Origin: Adiantum capillus-veneris
Taxonomy: Eukaryota > Streptophyta > Polypodiopsida > Polypodiales > Pteridaceae
Direction of reading: 5' to 3'
NCBI GenBank assembly: GCA_014529385.2
Contig: CM043971.1
Span: 82,317,340 to 82,381,339 of the forward strand
Length of the DNA: 64,000 nucleotides
Shown here one piece after another: positions 1-11,399 of the stretch. Position 1 is the first letter of the stretch. Every line of letters begins with the position of its first letter. Both the position numbers and the translations under genes were made by a program. The notes under the pieces were generated by a model. That model saw only the letters and a list, made by a program, of their open reading frames with translations. It was not told where the DNA came from and ran no database searches.

Positions 1-5
1 GAAAC

Positions 6-537
6 TGTCATAACTGTGGTGCTGATGATCATTAGAAAAATGAATGTCCAGAGCTTGACAAAAACCTCAAACCAGTTGACGCCTATTGCATATAATGTTG
101 CAAAAAGGGAGGCCACTTTCCAGAAGATTGTCCTAAAAAATCCTTTGAACAAGGGTAAAACCGTAGTAAACGTAGTCCAAGTGATACCTAGTAGCTCATC
201 AGAAAGTGAACCGATTGTTCCAATCAAGGTAATCACTAGAGCCCAGGCCAAGAAAAAGAAACACAACTCCTCTAATGATTCGGAAAATACGAAAGTTTCC
301 TCTCAAAGAATCAGAAGGAGTAGAAGCAAAAGATATGAGATGAGAAAACAAAAACAACGGATTGAAATCGAGGAGAAAGCAAAAAAGCTATCTCAGGAAA
401 AATTGAAAGAAAGTAGAAGTGAAATCAAGGAAACAACCGTGAAATCTGGAGGATCCATTCTGGTTGATAAAATTTTTGAGCTTATTAATGCCGCCTTAGA
501 AGCCTACCAAGCAGGACTTAAAGCGGACAAAACATGA
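6..537 (+). pseudogene. LTR-element gag C-terminal region with two decayed CCHC zinc knuckles
   Basis: The window opens inside a retroelement. In frame 3, positions 6-47 encode a Cys-X2-Cys-X4-His-X4-Cys knuckle with a TAG directly after the His (33-35). Positions 87-131 encode a second knuckle-like motif with a TAA after its first Cys (93-95) and one extra residue before the His. The reading then moves to frame 1 and continues to 537 as a very basic Lys/Arg/Ser-rich stretch with predicted helices. Nucleocapsid knuckles of this type bind the element's RNA in the Gag particle. Two stops plus a frame change mean it is not functional as it stands. The 5' part of gag, the 5' LTR and the primer site lie outside the window. 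I am fairly sure of the knuckles and unsure of the superfamily. Confidence 0.6.
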
Positions 538-1195
538 AAAACAAATGGAAAAACTATCCTTCTCCAGACATGGAAGCAGCTAAGCTGGAAGCTTATCAAA
601 ATTTGATCAGAATCATGCAAGAAATGCTGAAAAAACAAAAACCCAAGCTTGAAAGTATTGCAAAACCTAAAGAGCTTGTGGTAAGAGACACTAAAGAGAC
701 ACTAAAGAAAACTCTGATGTGGTGGCAGAACCCCACCTTGAGACAAAAGAACCAGAACTTATAGTGCCTGACAGCGAAGATGCCTTAGACGGAATTCCAT
801 TCGTAGAGGAAGACTGGCCATGACACTTATGGGAAAAAGTGAGAGAGATCAATGATGGGAGCCTAACTCTAAAGTCAGCTCCTATAGAGGAAGTCTGGTT
901 GGATAACCTACCTTCTGATATAAACATGGATGTACAATCCTTGTACGAGGATTGCGGATCGGAAGCTTCAAGAATGTCAAAACCATTGACCTTGAAAACA
1001 TTACCTTCTTACTTGGAAGATAACGAAGATGAATCCATAGTGTGTAAGACCAGTCAAGTAAAAAGAGTTGAACAGGCCCTAGAAGTAGACAACATTCATT
1101 CAATCATGTCTACACCCATCCAATGCACTCTTACCTTGGAAGAACTGTTAAAACTCAGACCATACTTATGGATTGATTTACAGAAAAAACCCTAG
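534..1195 (+). pseudogene. Gag-protease linker of the same retroelement, frame-broken
   Basis: Two open stretches (534-764 and 839-1195, different frames) link the knuckles to the protease. They are acidic and Lys-rich with no domain I recognise. The second contains a patch rich in Asp, Glu and Ser and ends at a stop six bases before the protease reading frame opens. Position between a nucleocapsid and a retropepsin is the only reason to read it as polyprotein linker. The frame changes at about 770-840 look like ordinary decay. Confidence 0.4.
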
Positions 1196-1200
1196 AGAAG

Positions 1201-1989
1201 GTGAGGATAATGGGATTAATCTCAAAAAATTTGGAAAATTTGAAGAACAAAATGGACAACAAAGAGATTCGATCTATTCCCATGAACAAAGCCGAAGAAT
1301 ATTATGATGGGGAAGAAGGAAACACCACCCTTCCAATGAAATATAATGACATTGAAACCATGGCAATACTAGATAGTGGAGCTGGCATAGCCATAGCCAC
1401 TAAAGCAGTATGGGAATCTTGAGGACAACCAGCCATTAGACAAACTCGAATGAAATTGCAATTGGTTGACGGACACATTGAGAGACGTTTAGGGCTGCTT
1501 GAAAAAGCGATACTCAATTCCTGTGGAATTGAATATCAACACAATTTTTCCATAGTAGACTTTGGGAAAAAACTCAACTATGAAATCATATTGGGAAGAC
1601 CTTTCATGAGACAGGTACAACTTATCCAAGATTGGGGAAACAATTATCGTAAGGGCATCAAGAAAGAAGGAAAGATCACTTACTTGAGTGCACCAGAAGT
1701 CTTGAAAAGGATAGCATACCATGCCATTGCCATGGCCGACAATCTACCACCTACCCTTGACCAAAACACATGGATATTGGCAGCACAACCGTCTCCTAGA
1801 GCTACAAGGTCAGGAAAGAGATCTTACAAATCAGATGAAGAGTCAGTTGAAAGCTCACCAAGAAGGCACAATAGCGAGAGCTCTGATAATGAGGAGAAGA
1901 GAGCAAGAAGAGAAGAAATGAAGAGAAAAGTTATGGCCGCCCATCAAGAACAGCCCGCGGAGAAACAAGCTCGTTTTGAAAGAGAATAA
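1201..1989 (+). pseudogene. Retropepsin (aspartic protease) of the first retroelement, one premature TGA
   Basis: The frame carries an Asp-Ser-Gly-Ala active-site triad at 1372-1383, preceded by hydrophobic residues (MAIL) as in retropepsins. The second conserved element, Ile-Leu-Gly-Arg-Pro-Phe, is at 1588-1605. A TGA at 1420-1422 splits the domain; the residue before it and the Gly after it suggest a former TGG, but that is inference. After the protease the chain runs on, without a reverse transcriptase, into an Arg/Ser/Glu-rich segment that stops at 1987-1989. A retropepsin cleaves the Gag or Gag-Pol polyprotein. It is most like Ty3/gypsy or pararetroviral proteases; I could not place it further. 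Confidence 0.7.
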
Positions 1990-3606
1990 CACGCCTACCA
2001 GCGCAGTCAACAAGCACAAGGGAAGGACCCAGAGAAATGGGTGCCTAGCAGACTTAAAGGCCCAAGAACGAAGCATCACACCAAAAAAGAGGTTGAAGAT
2101 TCGACAGAGACTCTGGAGAAAATGTACCAAGAAGCCAAAGCCCTCAAGCTGAAAGAAGCCGAAGAAGTGGCTAGAAAAGCCAAAGAGACAGAGGAACAAA
2201 GACAAGCTGAAGAAACTGCTAGAGAAGAAGCACAAAAACAAGGCCACAAGTCTCCCAATCCCACTTCACCGCCTATGGAACAACAGAACCATCCCATGCC
2301 AAGCCCACCACCATCACCTGCAGGTAAAGACACGTGAAAGAGCCAAGTAAAGAAGCTGAACCTAAGAAAGAGAAAGCCAGAGAATCTAAGTCCACCAAAG
2401 AAACAGAATCTGCACAAGAGGTTGACCAGCAAGAGAAGCAAAAAGAGAAAGCAGCAGAGCCGGAAAAGGAAGTGAGCCCTGCACCAAAAGAGACAACAAA
2501 ATCTGAGCCAACACCCTCTACTGCAGCACAGCAAGACAAGGCCAAAACACCCTCTACTGCAACACAACAAGAAACAGTCGAGGCATCCACAAAGCCTCAG
2601 GATGACAAAGAAAAAGAAGACCAGCCCTCTACCTCCACGCAAGAAGAACCAGTAGCTACGACACATCCAAAAGACACACATGAGGCTGCAGGCACATCAA
2701 CCCAACTGGCAAGACAGGAGGATTGGCAGTCTAATGATGAGGTTATACTGCAAGTAAACGAATATGCAAGGCAGATGCAATATATGACGGAGAGACTCCG
2801 ATCGACAACACTTAGCCGCGGCACAAAGGCTAAAGAACTCGAGATGGTGATTGACACTCTCCAAGGAGAGTTAGAAGACAGAATGATTGTCATCACCGAT
2901 CTTCAGAGGCAAGTGTAGGAGATGAAAGCCGAAGCTGAACAACTTCAACTATCCTATCCAAAGATCGACAGCAGAAAGAAATGGAAGAGTTAGGTGATCT
3001 GCTCACCAAGTTATCAGATGCTTGCAAAGCAAAAGACGAATAACTGACAGACGTTATAAACGAACTTTTGACGACAACCCTGTCAGCTCAGAAAATTAAA
3101 GTGCAATTGGATGTTGCCAATGCCTCTTTACAATACTTCGAACAAAGAATAAATAATCAGGCAATCTTCTTACGGCAAATAAGAGAGACTCCAGTCGTGG
3201 CCTCGATCAAAGGGACAGATGAAGTATACAAGGCACTAGAGAAAAAGAACAAGGACCTCGAGTTAGATTAAAGCTGGAGCAATCATAACGCAGGGACCTG
3301 GCATTGATGCGGGTCCAAAGCGAAGAAGAGCTCCTAAAAGAAATAGCTGAGCTCAAAAGAGTTAACCAACTCCTGAGGGAAGGAAATCCGGATACGCAGG
3401 AAGAGGCAAGCAGTTCAGAGCCATCGCAGATAGATATACCCTTGGTCTCATTTGCTGAATTAGAGACACAGTCCACAGCAGAGCCGAGTGGTGAAGATGA
3501 TTTTCAGCTCAACATTACAGATGCAGACACAGTGCCTATGGTCCAGCTATCAAAAGCTAAAGACGACGCATTGAAAGAAAAGATCACACAAGAGGTGGAT
3601 AAGTAG
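1990..3606 (+). pseudogene. Long charged linker and coiled-coil region downstream of the protease
   Basis: Three open stretches (2041-2337, 2334-2918, 3068-3271) and a fourth (3304-3606) follow one another with stops or frame changes between. The first two are almost entirely Lys, Glu, Ala, Gln, Thr and Pro, with a short imperfect repeat around TPSTA/TPSTATQQ near 2515-2570. From about 2730 the composition changes to heptad-like helix with regular Leu/Ile/Met spacing, which predicts coiled coil to about 3400. In a complete LTR element this is where reverse transcriptase, RNase H and integrase belong; none of their motifs is seen in any frame. It could be a Gag-like structural protein of a non-autonomous element, or captured host sequence. 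Function unknown. Confidence 0.45.
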
Positions 3607-4528
3607 TGGAAGGTTGCGATGGATTGGGGGTTGAGAGTTCTTTACTCTGTCAACGTCACTCAACTCACTCCCAATCAGATCAATGTGCAATGGCATCAGC
3701 AATTCCTGCCATACCCTCTCATAAAAGTGGAACTACTACAGGTAAAAGAGAGGCTCTACAAAGACATGCAAGAAGATGGCGCAGATAAAGACCACCCAAA
3801 GTGGAGGTTGAGCTAGTTGAACAAGAATCCGAGGTATTTGATTCTGTTCACAAGAGCACCTGCAGCCCTTCAAAGAGATCCCACTTTTTGTCATGTACCA
3901 AGAGTAAGGACATGGCAAGAGCATGAGGCACTGACAAAGAAGCGGCCAACCTGGCTGAACTACCCAAGCCAGCTCGAGAGAAAGAACAAGCCACAGAAGA
4001 ATACATGGTGAAAACCCTAGCGGGCGCCATGTCTTTCTTCAAGAGTCTACCGGATCTCTCCTACGCAATGTTATATAAGATATGCCGAATGCTGCTCACT
4101 TGTATTGAATTTTTTCATGAGCCACAGCAAGCAGGCACCCCGTGGATGTCAGTCCTCGAGGGAAATAAAGGGTTATGCTATGATCTCAGTGGTCAGCCTT
4201 CTGAAGAAGTACTCTATGGCTTCTACGCGCGGTGTATGTTCTTGCCATCACATAATATGTTGGCGTTCGAGGAAGCTTTCTACACGGGATTCTTCACTTG
4301 GCAAACGAAAATATTTGCGTCAATGATCAGCAACCTCACCTCATGATTTGTAGTCTACTCAGCGGTAGAGCTGAAGAACAGAGTAACCATGCAGTTTCTG
4401 CAAGTGTCAGATAAAGAAAGAAAAATCAGATACCAGAAGGCACTGAATGCGCTTAAAGACCGCTCGCCAGCCATCAACCCGAAGATTATTTCAGTCCATA
4501 AAGCTGTGTCAAGGGACGACACAGGCGA
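3606..4528 (+). pseudogene. C-terminal globular-looking region before the polypurine tract
   Basis: Open pieces at 3619-3816, 3817-4011, 4005-4346 and 4389-4528 continue the downstream reading with frame changes. The 4005-4346 piece has mixed hydrophobic, aromatic and Cys content (a folded-domain look) unlike the preceding charged linker, with an in-frame TGA at 4344-4346. I do not recognise the fold and see no integrase zinc finger (HHCC), DDE core or chromodomain. The reading ends in the G-run that forms the polypurine tract, so it is the last internal segment of the element. Confidence 0.35.
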
Positions 4529-4543
4529 GGGGGGGGGGGGGGA
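4529..4543 (+). promoter_or_regulatory. Polypurine tract (14 G plus A) of the first retroelement
   Basis: A run of 14 G followed by A lies directly against TGTTAGC at 4544. A purine run touching a TG is the expected plus-strand primer site at the 5' edge of a 3' LTR. The exact G count may be a sequencing or assembly estimate. Confidence 0.6.
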
Positions 4544-4950
4544 TGTTAGCAGCAAGCTAACACGGATACCATTTTTCGGAGTTCTCTTTGTAAAACACTT
4601 ATTATTTTGATAAATTGGGAATATTGTAACTCCTATTTTCTCATATAAACTCTGTAATCAATGAGTCAAGGCTACAAGCTTCCAGAGTATCAACATGTCA
4701 TTACCTAGCTTTGGTAGAACTCCAGATTATTAGTTTTGACCACCCAAAAACCTTGACTAAGGTATAAAAGCCAATTTTTGTAAATTTTTTTAAGTTTTGG
4801 ATAATGAAATACACAGCGTGAGCTAACGACGCTCACTCCTCTCCGTCTCGCGCTTCCTTCTCCCTCCCCGGTTGTCACATTGCAGTCGCGTTTGTTGCAT
4901 TGCAACCGCATGTAAGAGCTCTACGCATTTACGTAAACACATCACAGTAT
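4544..4950 (+). repeat. Probable 3' LTR of the first retroelement (right end approximate)
   Basis: It begins with TG directly after the polypurine tract. The first 19 bases form a perfect 7-bp inverted repeat (TGTTAGC at 4544-4550, GCTAACA at 4556-4562) around a 5-base loop. A TATA-like box (TATAAAAG) is at 4763-4770, followed by an A/T-rich stretch and then GC-richer DNA, a layout that fits U3-R-U5. The partner LTR lies outside the window, so neither the right boundary nor a target-site duplication can be checked; 4950 is a guess based on composition. Confidence 0.45.
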
Positions 4951-6190
4951 TTCGTAGCTTTTGGCATCGCCGAACCACGGCCTAATTTCATCATAACTAA
5001 GAATTTACACTTTCAAATCAGAAACTAAGCATAGGCGGGGTATTGGGGCATCATTGCTAAGCATTTAGATGCATTCTGGGTCAAAACGACTAGGTCAAAA
5101 ATCCATTGTTGTTTTGGAACCTGACCTAAAGTGGGGTTTGTGACCATAAGCATGTGTGCTTAGGTCTTATAAACATGTCCTAGAAGTTTTGATATGTTTG
5201 GATGTCATTTGATGCTGTAACGGATGTGATTTAGTTTGCCGATGAGCGATTGGCTTTTGGTGATTTCAGTCACTTGAGTGTAGCTTGAGTTAGATGCGAG
5301 TTTTTAGTTGTTTTCTGAGAGATTGACAACCTCTTGTAGCCTCTATGCACTAGTCGAGTCAGCTTCATCCCATGGATTGACAAATTAATCATGCTTCTCG
5401 CTAATACTACAATAAGATAGGATGGTGAGGTTAGACATGCGTCCCACAGTCCACAAGGTCAGTGGACCTATGGAAGAATGACTTATATATGCAAGATGAG
5501 AGCTTCGTGGTAGACCATCCCCCCCCCCCCCCCCCCCCCAAATCTCATTGTCAGTGTCTTTCTCTAACTCATCCTTTTGTGTAGAGTCCTGGATTAATGA
5601 AAAGGATGACTTCCTATGTTCGTCGAACAAGAGAGTATTGTGGAAGGGATGCAGCACTAGGACAATACCTTGTCAGACTTTGTGACACACCCATAATAGT
5701 CTTTCACAAGAGGGAAGTACTACAGTGGAATGTCCCAAGAGGGAAGTACTACAACATTCACCCTCAAGATGCTCTCACGCTTTCTAGGTGGACCAATGCT
5801 ACCACAAAATGTAGACAAAGTTATCCTCGTCAACATAGAATGTTTTGGATACCATATGGGGTACACTGGTGGTCGGGCAGCTTATTATTACACATACACA
5901 GCAATGGCACTCACTTTAGGGAAACAAAACCCAAATGAACTCTTAGATTATGGCAAACATTTAATGATCTGATACAAGGGTAATGTGCCAAAAGATATCC
6001 ACTATCTGTCATCAAGTTGAGAGACTTGTGACTTGTGACTTATACAGGATCTATTAAATCATTAGGCATCTCTTGTACATGTTCTGACCTAAAATCAAAT
6101 TCTCTTGATCTACCTATGGTTAACATATTGCATTGTCTCTCTCCACTTTCTATGGCCTTCACGAGCACTGGAGTTGTTGAATGCATGTAC
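4951..6190. other. Intergenic DNA with a 21-C run and a 29-bp tandem repeat
   Basis: No gene can be supported here. A C21 homopolymer lies at 5519-5539. A 29-bp unit beginning AAGAGGGAAGTACTACA starts at 5708 and again at 5737 (second copy partial). Short open stretches around 5597-5972 have no recognisable motif. Confidence 0.5.
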
Positions 6191-9066
6191 TCATTTCCTT
6201 TTCTTTTGTTGAAAATGCCTAGTTGCTTGTGTTGTTGCCGAACAATCCAGTATGTGTTTTTGTTGCAGCCGATGAAGGATTCTGTGATAAAAACATTGAA
6301 ACAACTCTTTCAAACTGTTTGCCTTATCTTGAGAGCCAGCATGTTGTGTGTGTCTAAAATATGCATTCCTGGCCATGTAATGAAACTTTTCCAAGCCTTG
6401 GGTGTTCCATATGCCTGTGTTTCCATAGTTTTAGATGAAGTATGGTAAGTGATTGAAAATGATGTGCTGCAACTAAAATAATTTGTCAAGAATTTAAACA
6501 TCCTTTTAGTCCTTTTCATTTAAAAGGATGCTTTAACAATACCATGTAATGAGTAATCTGAGTTTCAGTCCATGTTGTCTTAAATGCTTTTTTTACTAGC
6601 TGAAGGTTCTCCTTAAACCTGTTTAGATCATTTTGTGTCCACTCATCTTTGTCACACATTTGAAATAGCACATCGATGGAATGCCACACTTCACCCTTGG
6701 CATTGCGAGTTGTGGGTTCTTGGTCCTTCACTGCCATATGCAAATTTTCCCATTGTTGAAACTCAATTTTGCTGACATAGGTGAACTGATATATCCTTCC
6801 ACACTTGTTGGTTTAGATAAAAATCGACATGCCTTGATCCCACCAATAGATGGTTTGCAAGGTACATCTTTATCATTGGTTGACCTTTCCTCGTCCCGCT
6901 GGATTTTCACATTGCCCCCATGGAGACCCATCCTGATACAACCAGTTCAAGCGCCTCTATTGTGACCTTCTGTTCTTTTAAGTTCTTGAGTTTCCAAGCA
7001 AACCCAATGTAAGATACACCAACTTGTCCACAATTCTTCAAAGAGCATGCATTGTACAAATGTGAACATTGACAGTTGGAATATCCAGAAGTGAGTGGAA
7101 ATTAGAATCCTCATTGTGGAGAGTAGGAGCCTTTCTCCACCATTTTGAGTCCATCATCTTTGCAGGCTCCATGCAATACAAGCATGGAGACTTTACCAAA
7201 GCACCCATTCCATAATTATACATACACGTCACCTGCAAGATGCCATTGGACTTGAAAGTCTCCCCTCCCACTTACAACCAACACATTTCCTTGATTCATT
7301 TCTTTATCCATGATATCAGGGATAGGGGTTTGATGGAACACCCAATATAAAATGTCATGGTCCTCTTTCTTTACCTTCAAGACTAAATCTTTATGAGACA
7401 TGAAACTAAATCTAAAATTAAATCACAAGGGGGCTCACCAGAGCTGAAGAGAAGATGTAAATGGATATCTGAAAAGCACCAAGCCACCGTATATTTGTTT
7501 CTGATTGAACAATGAAGTATGAAGGATCATCAGTGGGAAATTTTGAAAGAGCCCTATTCATCAATGTTATTGTGACTCGTTCTAGCTTCTTGTCTTTGAG
7601 AATCTCATACTCATCTAGCTTCAAAACAAATGCAGAACGCCACCTGTCTCTTCAAATGTTACATTACAGAACTCAACCATTCTAGTTTGCAACAAAGTGA
7701 GGTCCATGAAGATATTATTGTACTCATTGTAGGTTATAGTTTTTCCTTGAGATCTATAAATACCATAAATATGAAATGGACATCCAATAAAGTCTGTTTG
7801 TGCATATGGTTGAGTTGAAATCTCTCTTTCTAGATACTTGCTACTGTTGGTAGAAGTTTATACTTTATTCCATACTCCACAAAAATGGAGGAGATAGACT
7901 GTTGAATAGCTGAGTTACCCTCTCTTACTCACACCAAGGGAGTCAAGTTGTGCCCTGTATTTCACTGGCAGGCACTGCACTCTTTGTAAAAAAACGGTCA
8001 ACAACATCCCATTGAAAACCCTTATACGTTTTGCCATGGATTAGATCGTTTGTGAGACCACTTGTTATCAAAGGCTTCAACTGATTTCCTACATTGGCCT
8101 TTGGATCTATGTTTTCTTTGTCTGGATATATAGCATGTCTACATAGAAAACATAACAGACATAAGGAAAAAAACTATGTGTAGGTAAAATAAATTAAATG
8201 GTTCACAATCTTGACCTCAATGCTTGAATTCTTTTCTTGAGACCGCCAAAGCCAACCTTCAAGGTTTCAAGATTCCGTAGTCTCTTCTTTCACACACGAG
8301 CACCTAAGCTCGTAACTTTCCTTTGTAAGTTTCACACTTTTTCTTGCAAGACTTGTATTTCTTGTGTGCACTGCAAAAGGGGTTTTTGGTTCTCACAATG
8401 AAAATTAGAAAGTTGTAGAATCTCATTTGCTTGGTGAACCATGCTTTTTTGAATTTTTGATTTCCTAGTTAGAGCTTTGCAGTAGCCAGCTAAACTATTA
8501 TTTGCATCACCGCAAAGGTTTATAAAGTAGTGGGATGGCATTGGTCATAGGATTCAAAGGATAGTTTGCTTGGCTTTGCAGTAGCCAAGTAAACTATTAA
8601 GTGCGTCACCTGCAAAGGTCAAAAAGTAGTGGGATGGCATTGGTCATAGGATTCAAAGGATAGAGTGAGCCATTTGTCCATAAATCCTCTACTCTGAGTC
8701 TTTCTTTCTCGGTGGGTGTTACTATTGTGCTTGTTTTACTTCACTTGCATAAAGGCTCATATTCAAAATTCAAACCAATGTGTAGATGATATTTATGTCG
8801 TTTAGTGATAGGAGGTTTGAGGGGGTGGATGAAGAGGCCATGAATACGCAATTCAAGAAAATCAAGAAACAAAAGAGTAGAATGCCATTAGTCCATACTG
8901 CATACATCATATGGAGAATAACTTCCCTCCTATATGATGAGGTGCATTCAATATAACTAAAAAGGGACATTCCATCAATCATTATGGTTGTTATGACTCT
9001 GTCAAAAGAATCCACTTCGAAGTACACTTTTTGAACGGTTGATGAGGACACCTTTTCTCTTCCCAC
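6191..9066 (-). pseudogene. Decayed multi-segment coding region, unknown family
   Basis: Minus-strand pieces read in plausible N-to-C order from about 9066 down to 6191. They include a coiled-coil-like segment (8541-8332), a segment around 7624-7418, and the best-preserved block at 7271-7038 plus 6931-6728. That block has protein-like composition, with the tracts NVHICTMHAL and KWWRKAP and a GLHGGNV motif. Pieces are separated by stops, frame changes and A/T-rich gaps that could be former introns. I recognise no named domain. The His/Cys content could fit a transposase-like or plant-specific protein, but that is speculation. A 91-bp tandem duplication (8474-8663) interrupts the upstream part. 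Confidence 0.35.
8474..8663. repeat. Tandem duplication, 91-bp copies 99 bp apart
   Basis: The copies are 8474-8564 and 8573-8663. Both start GCTTTGCAGTAGCC and end ATTCAAAGGATAG, with a handful of substitutions and small indels between them. The duplication disrupts the coiled-coil-like reading on the minus strand. Confidence 0.85.
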
Positions 9067-10930
9067 ACCAATTTTCTAGAGAGAGAAGGCAAAAATTTAA
9101 ATTTTCTTAGAAGGCCCTCCAAATGACCTCCAAAATTCCCTAATGTATTGCAAAATCAAGGGAAAACCTCAAAAAAGTTCGAAGTGTTTCAAGTTTGGTC
9201 GTGATGCAAGGTAAATTATTTTGTAGATGAAGTCAATCAACAAGAAGAACCGTCTATGATATGAAGTTGAAGCACCAGGATAATCCAAGCCAAGATCTTA
9301 TTTTCTCACCCAAAGACATTTTCTAGTGGTTATGACAACCATCTTTTTTCTTCCTTTATGAAGGGGGAGACTTATGAGATCCAAGGCCTAATAAGCCCAA
9401 GAATGACTAATGAACCTAGGTTCATGAACCTATATATGCGGTCTTATTGTTTTTCCAATGGTAGAAGCTTATGAGCCATGTAAAACTCTTACTTGAGATG
9501 TCAAATATGGCATTGAGGGGGGTGTTGAGGCAAATGAAGTGATGTCTAGAGCAGAAGGGGTATATATCCTACAAGCCATTTTCAAAGCCATCACCACCTC
9601 ATATAAAAGGGGGCTCCTATTCCATTTTTAGTTATGTTTTTTTCAATGTTGTTTTCCAAGTAGATATTGGTGTCCTTGGACATTTTTTCTTCATTTATTT
9701 ATGTTATGTATAGTCTACTATACTTTCTATGCTATATTGCAATGCCACTGTGGTACATCGATTCTATACAACACAAAACCAACTATCATTTGAATTTAGT
9801 ACATGATGTAGATTTGTGTTCTCTCTAGTAATAATTTGTAAACAACTTTTCTTTAGCATGTGAAATGCTTGCTCACCTTCAACACTTCTATGCAATGGTA
9901 AGAAGTCTTTGTACTTCTTGTGTGATAACTCGTCTTAACATCTTTAAAAGGAGCCTACACATACAGTTGTGTGGGTGGAGAAGCACAATGTCCTACAAGA
10001 GAATATTTTCCTAAATCCCCTTGCACACATTTTTGAAGCTTGTTTTTGTTACTATGAATTGCAAGAGGTTTAGGTGGAAGCTGCTAAGATTAAAGTAAAT
10101 TGGCATGGTTCTCTTCTATAATACATGTTCCAAGACCAGTACAATGTGGTCTCTATAGATATTGCATCTATAACTCTTAGGTATGCAGAACCTTCACCTG
10201 TGTTAGTGAAGGAAGACCATAGCATCACAAAACTTGAGTCACTTACATGCTACAAAAGTATGACAATTTTGACGCTTGCATTTATTATCACAACCATAAA
10301 ATATTAGAAATCATTTCACAAACATAAGCCATTAGGTTTTCTCAGTATCATTGTAGGCTTGTACAAAGAATCATGCCATAATTTTTGGCAACTGAGTTAA
10401 AAGCTCAAGACAATTGTTTTCAATAGGCTCTTGTCAATCTATGACTTACGTTATCAAGAAAAGCTTGAATGTTGTCAACTATTTGGGACAAAGACTTCTC
10501 AAAGCTATATGTGGCAAGCCATGATGTCTTCTGTATGGCGTGATATGCTTTGCTCTACATTGAGGTCCCCTCCTAATCACCATAGTTACGGAATAGATGA
10601 GGCACGGCTTGCACATTTGGCTTGTGCATGAGAAATGGTTTGTAAGAACATAAATAGAAAAACTCCAAAAATAATTTAATCACTTGGTAAGCCTAATGAG
10701 TTTTGCTACTTTCTTGAGCCCGCCGGAGGTGGCCCTTGAAGGCAACTACTGCTACATGCCGCCGAACTCCTTTATGGAAGCTCTCCATGTTTCCTATGTC
10801 TTCAACCACCAACATTTGCCACCATAACTTCCTACAATTTCAACCATATCTGTTTTTACAATGGATCATAGGCTTTACAAACAAAGAATGTGGTCAAAAC
10901 AAAGGATTTAATCTTCCCTAGTAGTTTTGT
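9067..10930. other. A/T-rich intergenic DNA, no gene supported
   Basis: Only short scattered open stretches are present (for example 10431-10631 +), without motifs or convincing composition. I see no RNA gene or clear repeat boundary. Confidence 0.5.
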
Positions 10931-10949
10931 CCCTAATCAAATGGGCTTC

Positions 10950-11215
10950 AACATTTGGCTAAGTTTAAAGAAGACAAACAACATGGAAGCAATGGTGATG
11001 GTAGACATGATAGCAGAAGTGAATGCAACAATCAACCCTATGGACAAAGTCACAAAGTAGATAATAATTGAGATTGCAGTAGACATGATCAACACCATGA
11101 TGAAGATTGTGGTAGACAAGATTGAAGTGATAGAAGATAGGAAAGGAGAAGAGACCATGCCAGAGAGGATAAAGATAGAAGGGATCGTAGCCACAGTGAT
11201 GGTGATTCAAAGATT
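10950..11215 (+). pseudogene. Fragment encoding an RD/RS-rich low-complexity tail
   Basis: Read in the frame of GAA GAC AAA CAA near 10971, the plus strand gives a run dominated by Arg, Asp, Ser, His and Gln with many R-D, D-R and R-S pairs and three stops. It ends in a short segment with H-S-D-G-D. This composition is typical of the RS or RD tails of plant splicing factors and cyclophilin-like proteins. No RRM or enzymatic domain is attached, so it is at best the relic of a tail exon. Low complexity can also arise by chance from a GAT/AGA-rich repeat. Confidence 0.3.
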
Positions 11216-11399
11216 CAAGAGCAAGGTGATCCCAAGGGTAGATACATGTTGTTAATGTGTGTGTCTCAATGTAGCTTAGCTATGGGAGTTTTTGTTGCAG
11301 GGTCCATGAGTTTGTCAACCTTTCAACATTACACATTACATCCATGTCTTCATAAAGTCTAGTATGGACATGTCGTGAATCTTGACCACAATATGGACA

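Noticed and set aside
1855-2247. Minus-strand hydrophobic open frame
   Set aside because: Another antisense shadow of AAG/GAA-rich codons; no signal or transmembrane pattern beyond Phe/Leu bias.
2076-2681. Long minus-strand open frame rich in Cys, Phe and Leu
   Set aside because: Antisense of the Lys/Glu-rich retroelement linker; its composition follows from the opposite strand.
10937-11210. Two overlapping minus-strand frames, one Ile/Met/Ser-rich, one His/Tyr-rich
   Set aside because: They are complements of the GAT/AGA-rich stretch; the plus-strand RD/RS reading is more plausible.
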